Source: Candidatus Methanocorpusculum faecipullorum
GTDB taxonomy: Archaea; Halobacteriota; Methanomicrobia; Methanomicrobiales; Methanocorpusculaceae
DNA: 41,390 nt
Assembly: GCA_018883755.1 (NCBI GenBank)
Contig: JAHLFR010000040.1
Span: 1 to 41,390, forward strand
Direction of reading: 5' to 3'
Shown here: piece by piece, positions 9,121-16,744 of the stretch
Position numbering within the stretch: the stretch's first letter is position 1
Layout of the letters: every line of letters begins with the position of its first letter
Notes under the pieces: generated by a model
Seen by the model: the letters and a program-made list of their open reading frames with translations, nothing else
Told to the model about the DNA's origin: nothing
Database searches by the model: none
Translations under genes and position numbers: made by a program

Positions 9121-9876
9121 TTAAAAGGGGACTGAGTCCCAAAACGAACATGGGACACCAGTAACACACTTCCCGCACACATCACATCCGGGATAACGCG
9201 CTTCATTTTCCATACACACCGCAAAACACCGTTCCCGATCAAAACCCTCCGGTGAAAGTGCTCCAGACGGACAGCGGGAGATACATTTGCCGCATTTTCC
9301 GGATCGTTTGTACAAACAGAACTCCTCAGAGAGTGGCTTATCCGGAGTAACCGGAATATCTGCCGCAAATGAACTCACCCTGCCGCAGCAGCCGGATGCG
9401 GTAAGAAGCATATTGTTCATACCAAACGTTCCAAGACCGGCAAGGACGGCAAAATGGCGATGCGACCACCGGCTTTTCAGAAGAGTACCGGAAAACCCGG
9501 CAGCCGTGCCCGGCAAAGCAGCTCTGCCTCCGTGAAACTGAATAAGATCCACAAGATGATCGTTTAACTCCGCAAACAGTGCATTCGTCTCGGCATACGC
9601 CCGTGCCCAGTCAGGAGAAGCAGCGGTACCGGATCGGTTCGTCTCGGCAAGTTCACGGGTAAACGGCAGGAAGTACACAACCACCACAGTTGCATCCGGA
9701 AGAAGATCCGACGGCATCAGATGATCAGGGGCAACACTCTGTTTCAACCCCTGCACAAGATCCGAGTTCGCATCGCAGAATCCCGCCAGCGGATCTCCCC
9801 ACCGCGTTGCAGTGCCGGGCCGCCTCTCGTATGCTTTCACAAACGCTGAAATCGTTCCGGTGATCAGATCCCGCAT
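9121..9876 (-). CDS. QueG-like 4Fe-4S protein
   Basis: A 251-residue protein of the epoxyqueuosine reductase/reductive dehalogenase-like family. The diagnostic segment HRHFAVLAGLGTFGMNNMLLT (about 139-159) matches the QueG pattern of a cofactor pocket followed by a cluster domain. Then come ten further cysteines: C187, C195, C198 and C202 (CxxCxxxC of a ferredoxin-like fold) and C217, C221, C231, C234, C237 and C243. Cytosolic; no signal peptide. Archaea make archaeosine rather than queuosine, so the name epoxyqueuosine reductase is unsafe and the substrate is unknown. Start options are ATG 9876 (used), ATG 9888 and TTG 9921. A TATA-like TTTTTTATATTC at 9945-9956 would start the message near 9925. 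Confidence 0.78.
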   Translation of the reverse strand: MRDLITGTISAFVKAYERRPGTATRWGDPLAGFCDANSDLVQGLKQSVAPDHLMPSDLLPDATVVVVYFLPFTRELAETNRSGTAASPDWARAYAETNALFAELNDHLVDLIQFHGGRAALPGTAAGFSGTLLKSRWSHRHFAVLAGLGTFGMNNMLLTASGCCGRVSSFAADIPVTPDKPLSEEFCLYKRSGKCGKCISRCPSGALSPEGFDRERCFAVCMENEARYPGCDVCGKCVTGVPCSFWDSVPF

Positions 9877-9959
9877 GATGAAAAACATACAGCGGATAGA
9901 AAAATAAGCATACCGGAACAAAGCAGAGAAGGAACTACTGAAAAAGAATATAAAAAAGA

Positions 9960-11237
9960 TTAGAAGTGGAAGTTCTTCTGCACAATCTTAATTGCACAGT
10001 AGTCACCGCACATCGTACACGCATCCGTGTCCGCAGGCATCCGTGAGTCACGGATCTCCCGTGCCTTCTTTGGATTCAGCGAAACCGCATACTGGCGTTC
10101 CCAGTCAAGATCGCGTCTTGCATGACCCATCTCCAGATCTGCCTCACGGGTCTTTGGAAGCTTCACCATGTCACCCACGTGGGCAGCAATCCGGGAACTG
10201 ATCACTCCTTCGTACACCTCTTCGGGAGTCGGCAGGGCAAGGTGCTCTGCAGGTGTCACATAACAGATAAAGTCAGCACCAGCCGCAGAGGAGACCGAAG
10301 CACCAATAGCCGCAACGCGATCATCGTATCCCGGAGCAATGTCTGTTACCAGCGGACCAAGCATATAGAACGGCTTGTTGTTTGTCACCCGCTTCTCCAG
10401 CTGCACGTTTGCCGCAATCTCATCCAGCGGAATGTGCCCCGGACCTTCCATAATACACTGAACACCCGCCGCATGTGCCTGATCCGCAAGCTCTGCGTTG
10501 ATCAAAAGCTCCTGAATTGCCGCACGATCGGTTGCATCATGGCAGGCACCGGCTCTCATACCGTTTCCGAACGAGAGCGTAACCTCATGCTCCTTTAAAA
10601 TCTCAACCAGATAATCAAACCTGCGGTACAGCGGATTTTCCTGTTCGTTGTGGAGCATCCACGCCGTCATAAACGCACCGCCGCGGGAGACAAGACCGCC
10701 GTGACGTCCCTGGTGCTTCAGCCGCTTCACCGTCTCATAGTTAATACCCGTGTGAATTGCCATAAAGTTCGTACCGAGCTTTGCCTGCTCCTCCGTGATC
10801 TTAAACAGATCATCCTCATCCATAAAGACCACACCTCCCTTCTTGCGTGCGGCCTCAATAAATGCCTGATACAGCGGAACTGATCCCACAGAAAGCGTGG
10901 TTGCCTCAATCACACGGCGGCGGATATCAAGGAAATCACCACCGGTCGAAAGCTCCATCAGCGAGTCTGCACCTGCAAGCTCTGCCTGACGGGCCTTTTC
11001 GATCTCCTCCTCCACATTTACAATACCTGATGACGTACCAATCGACGCATTCACTTTTGTCCGCAGACCAGACCCGATACCGCACAGCTTCACCTTCCGG
11101 TACGGGCTCATCGGAATCACAATATGTCCGCCGGCAATACCGCGACGGATAAAATCCTCGGTCACGCCTTCGGCGGCAGCGACCACTTTCATTTCTTCGG
11201 TGACAAGTCCGCGTTTTGCGTCTTCCACAATAGTCAT
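9960..11237 (-). CDS. thiC: Phosphomethylpyrimidine synthase ThiC, short archaeal form
   Basis: Radical-SAM enzyme that rearranges 5-aminoimidazole ribotide into the hydroxymethylpyrimidine phosphate of thiamine. It has 425 residues, the short form without the N-terminal extension of many bacterial ThiC proteins. Recognisable segments are [71 protein letters not shown] and [13 protein letters not shown]. The C-terminal cluster motif reads CTMCGDYC (C407, C410, C414). This leaves three residues between the last two cysteines, against four in the classic bacterial CX2CX4C. The ATG at 11235-11237 has no ribosome site, but a TATA box lies about 27 bases upstream, so the message is probably leaderless. 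No TPP riboswitch consensus is visible upstream. Confidence 0.96.
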   Translation of the reverse strand: MTIVEDAKRGLVTEEMKVVAAAEGVTEDFIRRGIAGGHIVIPMSPYRKVKLCGIGSGLRTKVNASIGTSSGIVNVEEEIEKARQAELAGADSLMELSTGGDFLDIRRRVIEATTLSVGSVPLYQAFIEAARKKGGVVFMDEDDLFKITEEQAKLGTNFMAIHTGINYETVKRLKHQGRHGGLVSRGGAFMTAWMLHNEQENPLYRRFDYLVEILKEHEVTLSFGNGMRAGACHDATDRAAIQELLINAELADQAHAAGVQCIMEGPGHIPLDEIAANVQLEKRVTNNKPFYMLGPLVTDIAPGYDDRVAAIGASVSSAAGADFICYVTPAEHLALPTPEEVYEGVISSRIAAHVGDMVKLPKTREADLEMGHARRDLDWERQYAVSLNPKKAREIRDSRMPADTDACTMCGDYCAIKIVQKNFHF

Positions 11238-11257
11238 GGTTAGTAATCGGAGGGAAA

Positions 11258-11268
11258 CGATATAAACT
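11258..11268 (-). promoter_or_regulatory. TATA box of thiC (leaderless)
   Basis: The minus strand reads AGTTTATATCG. Its centre is about 27 bases upstream of the thiC ATG, the usual distance to an archaeal transcription start, so transcription should begin at or next to the start codon. Confidence 0.65.
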
Positions 11269-11421
11269 ATTTTATTTTTGTTAAATAAAATACAATTTAA
11301 TTTGCGGACCGGACAAGCAGAGATGAACTCAAAACAGATAATTCGGAGTAACCAGAGATCTGCTCCAGAAAAATTGTATTGAAGAGTGGTTTTCTTGGTA
11401 TGCTGACAAGCAGACTTGCGT

Positions 11422-11745
11422 TCAGTGATCCATCATACGTTCAAAAAATCTCGGCGGACGATGATCCTCCCGCACATCCACACGGACATATCCCGGCTCC
11501 GGTGCATCAAATATCGCAGGAACAAGAACCTCCGCAAGCTTTTGGCCTGCAAATTCTCCTGCAACAGTACCGATCATGGTCCCGATGTACTTACCGGTCG
11601 TCTTTCCGATCGGTCGGCCGATCACCGGAACCGCATGTCCGGCAAGACCTCCAATCTGCTTTCCAAGAAATCCGCCAAGTGCCGAACCTGCCGCAGTCGA
11701 AACAATTTTGATCGGAACCGCAAGTTCCGCAGAAAGTTTCTGCAT
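11422..11745 (-). CDS. Small glycine-zipper protein, function unknown
   Basis: A 107-residue protein I do not recognise as a named family. Residues 15-70 are rich in spaced glycines ([20 protein letters not shown], then [18 protein letters not shown]), the pattern of a glycine zipper able to form packed or membrane-inserting helices. The C-terminus is charged and proline-containing. No signal peptide is obvious. A TATA-like element, AATTATATTCGG on the minus strand near 11772-11783, would start transcription about six bases before the ATG. It is a single gene between thiC and the divergent HTH gene. Composition and the well-placed promoter argue that it is real; its role, perhaps membrane association, is a guess. 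Confidence 0.55.
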   Translation of the reverse strand: MQKLSAELAVPIKIVSTAAGSALGGFLGKQIGGLAGHAVPVIGRPIGKTTGKYIGTMIGTVAGEFAGQKLAEVLVPAIFDAPEPGYVRVDVREDHRPPRFFERMMDH

Positions 11746-11847
11746 GAGTACTCTCGTGTTTAGGAGCTAACCGAATATAATTTTGCCGGTGAGTGAAAAG
11801 TCGTAAAAACACACCATTAATACTATTCACAGCGAGAATTATTGAAT

Positions 11848-12171
11848 ATGGTAAAAGTACCCTGTCAGGAAATTGTCTGGGACATCATTCCTGCCATGCA
11901 GGCAGCCCTTGCCGCCGAACTTGTCAGCCGCGGCGTCTCCCAGATCAATGTTGCCAAAGCCCTGTCAGTTGCTCCATCCGCCGTATCCCAGTATCTTTCC
12001 GGCAAACGGGGATACCGCATCGTCTTTGACGATGATATCAAAGAACTCATCGGCAGACTTGCCGAAGACATAAACAGCGGGACAATCACCGAAGACAAAC
12101 TCGGAGAACAGTTCTGCATCATCTGCCGACACCTCCGCGGCAGTGAAACATGTGGTGGACAAAATCCATGA
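11848..12171 (+). CDS. XRE-type HTH transcriptional regulator with C-terminal cysteines
   Basis: A 107-residue predicted DNA-binding protein resembling the archaeal COG2522 group. The helix-turn-helix spans about 30-53 (VSQINVAKALSVAPSAVSQYL, SGKRG). The C-terminal tail has C90, C93 and C102 in the pattern CxxC-x8-C, plus C6 near the N-terminus, which could bind a metal or an iron-sulfur cluster. ATG 11848 is used; the reading from TTG 11842 adds two residues. TTAATACTATT lies about 28 bases upstream, so the message may be leaderless. Its stop overlaps the fdhD start as ATGA, so the two are translationally coupled. A sensor for redox, metal or formate-dehydrogenase status is plausible but is inference. 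Confidence 0.8.
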   Translation: MVKVPCQEIVWDIIPAMQAALAAELVSRGVSQINVAKALSVAPSAVSQYLSGKRGYRIVFDDDIKELIGRLAEDINSGTITEDKLGEQFCIICRHLRGSETCGGQNP

Positions 12172-12842
12172 ACACCTTTTCAAACGGCCTCTTGAATGAA
12201 CAGGCATTTGCCCTGACCGTCAACGGCAGAAACCTTCTCTCGGTTCTTATGCTTCCCGACCTGAAGGAAGAGTTTGCCCGCGGGTATCTTGTAACCGAGG
12301 CAATCGTAGCAGCTGATGAAATAGAATCAGTTATGCTTGACGGATCAACAATAGGAGTTCTTACCAGAGATCCCCTCAAGGTTCTTCTCCCCAAACGCTC
12401 CGTTGTTTCCGGCTGCGGCGGCACCGCATCCTACCTCGACCCAGCACGACTGCCGGTCATCTCAGGCGGGATCACACTGCCCAAAGATCTCCTTGCGGTT
12501 CAGTTCCCACAAAATATTCTCACAGCCGGAGGATTCTGCGCAGCAGCAGTTCTATCGGACGGCACCAGTATCACCGCCGAGGATCTCAGCCAGCCGACCG
12601 CAATCGACAAAGCATGCGGCAGTCTCCTCAGGACAGGGCACAAACCAACAGATGCTGCCCTCATCATCTCCGGAAAACCGACCGCAGACACCATACGAAA
12701 AACGCTCAACGCAGGGTTCTCCATTCTCGCAGGCTATCTGCCGCCGACAGTGCTTGCCGTAAAACTCGCTGACTCCGGTAACCTCACTATCGTTGAGGTC
12801 CCGCACAAAAAGATCCACACTCATCCGGAACGGATCAGATAA
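12168..12842 (+). CDS. fdhD: FdhD-like formate dehydrogenase sulfurtransferase
   Basis: FdhD passes sulfur from a cysteine desulfurase to the molybdenum or tungsten cofactor of formate dehydrogenase, making it active. The 224-residue protein shows the family landmarks EQAFALTVNGR, LPDLKEEFARGYLVTEAI, VSGCGG (C83), TAGGFCAAA in place of the usual GGFHxA, and a segment near AIDKACGSLL. The usual CxxC of FdhD is reduced here to a single cysteine in SGCGG, as in some other FdhD proteins. It starts at ATG 12168, which overlaps the stop of the HTH gene by four bases and has GGTGG just upstream. Formate use fits a hydrogen/formate methanogen. No formate dehydrogenase genes are in this window. Confidence 0.88.
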   Translation: MNTFSNGLLNEQAFALTVNGRNLLSVLMLPDLKEEFARGYLVTEAIVAADEIESVMLDGSTIGVLTRDPLKVLLPKRSVVSGCGGTASYLDPARLPVISGGITLPKDLLAVQFPQNILTAGGFCAAAVLSDGTSITAEDLSQPTAIDKACGSLLRTGHKPTDAALIISGKPTADTIRKTLNAGFSILAGYLPPTVLAVKLADSGNLTIVEVPHKKIHTHPERIR

Positions 12843-12848
12843 AAAAAG

Positions 12849-13586
12849 TTAGTAGGTGTAAACAACCGAGACGGTTGCAGTGGTCGTCAGCTCTCCGGAC
12901 TGAATCGTTGTGGGAACGCTTGCTCCCGATGCAGCATCAGCTTTCAGGGCAGCAGTCTCAACCGAGTTGTAAGAGACCGCATATCTGCTCTGATCCACCG
13001 ACACGGTACCAGTGGAGACAATCTTCACACCGAGAGCCGAAGCAACGGAATCGGCATCGGCACGTGCAGCGGCAACCGCTGCGACCAGAGCCTTGTTACG
13101 CTCAGTGATCTGTTTTGCGTCCGAAAGACCAAACTGGAGGCTGTTTACACTGTTTGCTCCGGCACCAACCGCAGCGTCAATGTACTCGCCGGCTTTATCC
13201 ACATCATAGGATGTAATCTGAATCGTGTTTCTGACCTGATAGACTTTGGTACCGTTCGGCCACTCACCCGGATTGTACTCGCTGATGGTGTATGCATAAA
13301 TATTGTATCCGGTTGTCTTCAGATCAGTTTCCGCAATACCTGCACTTTTCAGAGCCGCAACAACTGCTGCCATCTGATCTGCATTCTGCTGCTGTGCAAT
13401 CTTTGCATCCGGGTTGGTTGTTTCAACAGCAAAACTGATCATAACCTTATCTGGAGTCGTCACCGACTCACCATAACCGGATGTAAGGATCACCCGGTCC
13501 GTTTGGGAGTTCTCTGCTGCTGCAGGAAGTGTAAGAAGGGCAAACACTGCAAACAGCACAAGAACTGCGACTGCACTCTTTTTCAT
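12849..13586 (-). CDS. SIMPL-domain (DUF541) exported protein
   Basis: A 245-residue secreted or surface-anchored protein. The N-terminus MKKSAVAVLVLFAVFALLTL, followed by PAAAE, is a clear Sec signal peptide. The mature part carries the SIMPL/DUF541 pattern: ILTSGYGESVTTPDKVMISFAVET, NADQMAAVVAALKSAGIAETDLKTTGYNIY, then YQVRNTIQITSYDVDKAGEYID and a C-terminal TATVSVVYTY. Bacterial relatives such as YggE are linked to oxidative stress or form ring oligomers, but the role in archaea is unknown. ATG 13586 is used; TTG 13595 would add three residues. A TATA-like CTATATGA at about 13619-13626 (minus strand) lies upstream. It converges on fdhD with a six-base gap. Confidence 0.88.
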   Translation of the reverse strand: MKKSAVAVLVLFAVFALLTLPAAAENSQTDRVILTSGYGESVTTPDKVMISFAVETTNPDAKIAQQQNADQMAAVVAALKSAGIAETDLKTTGYNIYAYTISEYNPGEWPNGTKVYQVRNTIQITSYDVDKAGEYIDAAVGAGANSVNSLQFGLSDAKQITERNKALVAAVAAARADADSVASALGVKIVSTGTVSVDQSRYAVSYNSVETAALKADAASGASVPTTIQSGELTTTATVSVVYTY

Positions 13587-13669
13587 CTGTATCAATGGAG
13601 TAATTGCTCCTGAGAATTCATATAGCTATGGTAAACTACCAAAATTTCTGTAGTTTTAAAAAAAGAAAG

Positions 13670-14707
13670 TCAGAGGCCGTGATCCGGCATATTGAGGATC
13701 CGAACCTCCCGCTGGGGGAACGGAATCGAGATGTTTCTTTCACGGAACAGCCGGTCAACCTCACAGTTCACCGCATCGATTGCTGCATAATAATACAGCG
13801 GCTTTGCTGCACAGATTACCAGCTCGAAGTTCAGGCTGGAGTCGCCGAACGACAGGAAGTTTGCCTCCACCGGCTCATCATGGGAAAGATAGGGCGTTGC
13901 AGCAAAGACGTTGTCAACCGCATCCTTCATGGTTTTTTTCACCAGTTCCACATCCGAACCGTAGGCAACCCCGATCTTTAGGCGAATCAGCATGTACTCC
14001 TGCGGTGCGGAGAAGTTGATCACGGCATCGTCTGCGATCTTGGAGTTGGGAATGGTCATCAGTTGGGCGTCCAGTGTTTTGATGCGGGTACTCCGCGGAC
14101 CGATTTGGAGTACTTCACCAAACTGACCACTCACCTTTACCCAGTCACCAACACGGAACGGTGTATCCACATAGAGAACCGCACCGCCGAAGATGTTGCC
14201 AAGAACATCCTGCGCCGCGAGGGCCACGGCAACTCCGGCAATACCAGCACCTGCAAGAAGCGGGGTGATGTTGATCTCGAGCGTGTTGAGAATCATCATC
14301 GCACCAAGACCCCAGATAACGACCCGCAGTATGAACTTCAGAATGGGGCCTACTTTTCCCGGGCCTTGATCCTCCACAGGGAAGAGGTGTTCGACAATGC
14401 TCATGCATATCCGGTACACTGTCCAGACACCAAGGAACACAATCAACGCGGAGTAGTACTTTGCATCGATGTTCAGGAGATCCGGCATATATGTGTGGAA
14501 CGCGATGTAGGTTGTCGTTACAAGGATGTACCCTGCAATTGGATAACCAAAGGAGTTGACAAACAGCCGGGGTATACCGCGATGAAGATAGCGGAGTAAA
14601 ATATGTGTAGCAAGTGCAACACCGATTGTTGCACAGAGGCCGATGAGCAGAATTCCCCCACCCATAAACAGCTCATCCAGTTCAAGCATACTACCTACGT
14701 TCGTCAT
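13670..14707 (-). CDS. MscS-family small-conductance mechanosensitive channel
   Basis: Membrane channel that opens under membrane tension and releases solutes on hypo-osmotic shock. The 345-residue protein has about four hydrophobic segments: residues near 14-36, then YPIAGYILVTTTYIAF, ALIVFLGVWTVYRI and FILRVVIWGLGAMMIL. The pore-lining helix with the Ala/Gly pattern AGIAGVAVALAAQDVLGNIFGG follows. The cytoplasmic beta domain follows with FRVGDWVKVSGQFGEV, STRIKTLDAQLMTIPNSK and a C-terminal alpha/beta domain ending in REVRILNM. ATG 14707 is used, with AAGGT upstream; ATG 14689 (after GTAGGTAGT) and TTG 14737 are alternatives. It is divergent from hypD with only 68 bases between the starts. 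Confidence 0.93.
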   Translation of the reverse strand: MTNVGSMLELDELFMGGGILLIGLCATIGVALATHILLRYLHRGIPRLFVNSFGYPIAGYILVTTTYIAFHTYMPDLLNIDAKYYSALIVFLGVWTVYRICMSIVEHLFPVEDQGPGKVGPILKFILRVVIWGLGAMMILNTLEINITPLLAGAGIAGVAVALAAQDVLGNIFGGAVLYVDTPFRVGDWVKVSGQFGEVLQIGPRSTRIKTLDAQLMTIPNSKIADDAVINFSAPQEYMLIRLKIGVAYGSDVELVKKTMKDAVDNVFAATPYLSHDEPVEANFLSFGDSSLNFELVICAAKPLYYYAAIDAVNCEVDRLFRERNISIPFPQREVRILNMPDHGL

Positions 14708-14775
14708 GAAACAACCTATACCTTCGCAACCGGTCAATGGGTATTTGTGTTGACAGACACAATACTAAGAGGAGT

Positions 14776-15804
14776 ATGACCATCGGAACAGATATGGCAA
14801 AGATGCTTGCCGAGGTGGTTGATCGGGATATCCGGATTATGCATGTGTGCGGAACACATGAGGCAGCAATTGCGAAGTACGGTATCCGGTCGGTTCTGCC
14901 GCCGCAGCTGAAGATCGTGATGGGTCCGGGCTGTCCGGTCTGTATTACACCGCAGGGCGAGATCGACGCAGCCTGTGAACTTGCAGAGCGCGGATGTATT
15001 GTGACAACCTACGGGGATCTGCTGCGTGTTCCCGGGACAAAGACGTCCCTGGAGCATGTATCCGGGGATGTGCGGATTGTGCAGGGAGCGGCAAAGGCAG
15101 TGGAGATTGCCAGGCAGAATCCGGATAAGGAGGTTGTGTTCATCTCAGTCGGGTTTGAGACGACTGTTCCAACCGTTGCTGCGACGCTTCTGACAAATCC
15201 TCCGGAAAACTTCAGTATTCTTGTGTCGCACCGGCTGGTGCCGCCGGCGATGAAGTGGCTTATGGCGCAGGGCGAGGCGTCGTTAGACGGGTTTATTCTG
15301 CCTGGCCATGTGTGTGCGGTTATGGGGTATCATGAGTATGAGGCGTTCCCTGTTCCGCAGGTGGTTGCAGGATTTGAGCCGGAGGATATTCTGCTTTCCC
15401 TCCTGATGATTGCAAGGCAGGTGGAAAACGGTGAGGCAAAAGTGGAGAATGCGTATCCGCGGGTTGTGACCCGTGAAGGAAATGTAAAAGCACAGAGGCT
15501 GATGCAGGAGGTCTTCACGCCGACTGATGTGGAGTGGCGCGGTTTTCCGGTTATTCCGGACTCTGGCCTTGCACTGAAGCCAGAGTTTGAGGCGTTTGAT
15601 GCACAGAAGAAGTTTGATCTGGTGTATGCGAAGGTGACGAAAAACTCCGGCTGTATCTGCGATCGTGTGCTGCGGGGACTTGCTGATCCGTCCGACTGTA
15701 AGTTATACGGTAAAGCCTGTACTCCGCGTGTTCCGGTTGGTCCGTGTATGGTTAGTCATGAAGGAGCATGCCGGATCTGGTATCAGTACCAGCTGCAAAA
15801 ATAA
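14776..15804 (+). CDS. hypD: Hydrogenase maturation protein HypD
   Basis: HypD is a [4Fe-4S] scaffold that, with HypC, carries the Fe(CN)2CO unit for NiFe hydrogenases. The 342-residue protein has the hallmark cysteines in MHVCGTHE (C25) and MGPGCPVCITP (C53, C56), the segment GFETTVPTVAATL, LPGHVCAVMGYHEYE, and the C-terminal cluster region SGCICDRVLRGLADPSDCKLYGKACTPRVPVGPCMVSHEGAC. It is cytosolic. ATG 14776 sits directly after AAGAGGAGT, an unusually tight Shine-Dalgarno spacing; the in-frame ATG at 14737 adds 13 residues that do not look like HypD. It is a single gene here with no other hyp gene nearby, so the rest of the maturation set is elsewhere. Confidence 0.96.
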   Translation: MTIGTDMAKMLAEVVDRDIRIMHVCGTHEAAIAKYGIRSVLPPQLKIVMGPGCPVCITPQGEIDAACELAERGCIVTTYGDLLRVPGTKTSLEHVSGDVRIVQGAAKAVEIARQNPDKEVVFISVGFETTVPTVAATLLTNPPENFSILVSHRLVPPAMKWLMAQGEASLDGFILPGHVCAVMGYHEYEAFPVPQVVAGFEPEDILLSLLMIARQVENGEAKVENAYPRVVTREGNVKAQRLMQEVFTPTDVEWRGFPVIPDSGLALKPEFEAFDAQKKFDLVYAKVTKNSGCICDRVLRGLADPSDCKLYGKACTPRVPVGPCMVSHEGACRIWYQYQLQK

Positions 15805-15867
15805 TTCGAACAGCCTAATTTGGATTACCACACAAAGAAATTACAAAATCATATCGTTACCCTAATG

Positions 15868-15877
15868 TATTTAAAAT
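15868..15877 (+). promoter_or_regulatory. TATA box of the YdjM-like gene (leaderless)
   Basis: TATTTAAAAT is centred about 23 bases before the ATG at 15895, so transcription should start at or within a few bases of the start codon. No ribosome site is present, in agreement. Confidence 0.6.
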
Positions 15878-15894
15878 GTAATTGATTATACAGC

Positions 15895-16572
15895 ATGCGT
15901 GGTGATGATCACATTGGGATTAGTCTTGGGGTTGCATTTCTTATAATATCCCCAATTCTTCTGTCACAACCGCTCATCTCAGTTCTTTTTCTTATGGGTG
16001 TAGTCATCGGGTCCCTACTTCCTGATGCAGATGCATCCGATAGTAAAATGTATTATATGGGTGAGATAATCATTGCATTTGCACTTTTGATGAAACCCAT
16101 TGTTATTCTCACAAGAGTGATTTACAAATTGCTGCATATACCCTATGATTCCAGACACCGGAAAAGCCTTCATACAGTTTTAGGTATTATAATTGCAGTA
16201 AGTATTCTCTCAATTCTGATCAATCTGGCTGTATTCTTCATTGGTTGGTGGACTCCTTATCTGATCCCACTGTGTGTAGGGCTATATGTTGGAAGTATTT
16301 TCCATCTGATAGAGGATTGCTGTACTAAAAGTGGTCTATATCCGCTACTACCATTCAGTGATAGACATTTTTCCGGAAAAATAATTACAGCAACAGGGAA
16401 GGATTTCTCTAATGGAAAGTTAGATTTATACGCAAAAATTCCTCTTCTTATGGGAGGGGGAGTATTAGCCGCAAGTGTTCTTATTAAAGGACTTGACATG
16501 GATCTAGTGTTTTGTGTTACAATCCTCTTGGGATTATTAACATGGCCGATGATGTACTATGCATCTCAATAG
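15895..16572 (+). CDS. YdjM/DUF457-like membrane-bound predicted metal-dependent hydrolase
   Basis: A 225-residue integral membrane protein with about five hydrophobic segments. The family's conserved polar positions are in place: DDHIGISLG near the N-terminus, GSLLPDADA (about 38-46), RHRKSLHT (about 87-94) and GSIFHLIEDCCTKSGLYPL (about 137-155). In related proteins (inner-membrane YdjM, PF04307) these His and Asp residues are proposed to bind a metal. The substrate is unknown. The gene is visibly more AT-rich than its neighbours and uses many A/T-ending codons. That suggests later arrival, perhaps linked to the tRNA-Arg gene that follows; no integrase or att repeat was found to support this. 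Confidence 0.8.
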   Translation: MRGDDHIGISLGVAFLIISPILLSQPLISVLFLMGVVIGSLLPDADASDSKMYYMGEIIIAFALLMKPIVILTRVIYKLLHIPYDSRHRKSLHTVLGIIIAVSILSILINLAVFFIGWWTPYLIPLCVGLYVGSIFHLIEDCCTKSGLYPLLPFSDRHFSGKIITATGKDFSNGKLDLYAKIPLLMGGGVLAASVLIKGLDMDLVFCVTILLGLLTWPMMYYASQ

Positions 16573-16657
16573 CTTGGGAGAGAAGAATATCATCGAGTAG
16601 CATTTCCTTATCTTTTTATACTGACAAAGAGAATATAATAAGGAAATTCCTTTTAAT

Positions 16658-16729
16658 GCACTTGTAGGGTAGCGGATATCCTGGAAGCCTCCGGAGCTTT
16701 CGACCCGGGTTCAAATCCCGGCAGGTGCG
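16658..16729 (+). tRNA. tRNA-Arg (anticodon CCG)
   Basis: The 72-base cloverleaf has acceptor arms GCACTTG/CAGGTGC, D stem GGGT/TCCT with the conserved GG and A21, anticodon stem GAAGC/GCTTT around the loop CTCCGGA, a short CGAC variable loop and T arm CCGGG-TTCAAAT-CCCGG. The discriminator is G and CCA is not encoded. Position 34-36 reads CCG, which decodes CGG (Arg). A TATA-like GAATATAATA at 16631-16640 lies at promoter distance, followed by the near-palindrome AAGGAAATTCCTT at 16640-16652. Confidence 0.9.
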
Positions 16730-16744
16730 CTGTATTTACTTTTC

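Noticed and set aside
11238-11421. Possible TPP riboswitch near thiC
   Set aside because: The conserved CTGAGA and ACCTGATCTGG-type elements are absent on both strands, and thiC appears leaderless.
16573-16744. Integration site or island boundary at tRNA-Arg
   Set aside because: No integrase gene and no second copy of the tRNA 3' end were found in the window.
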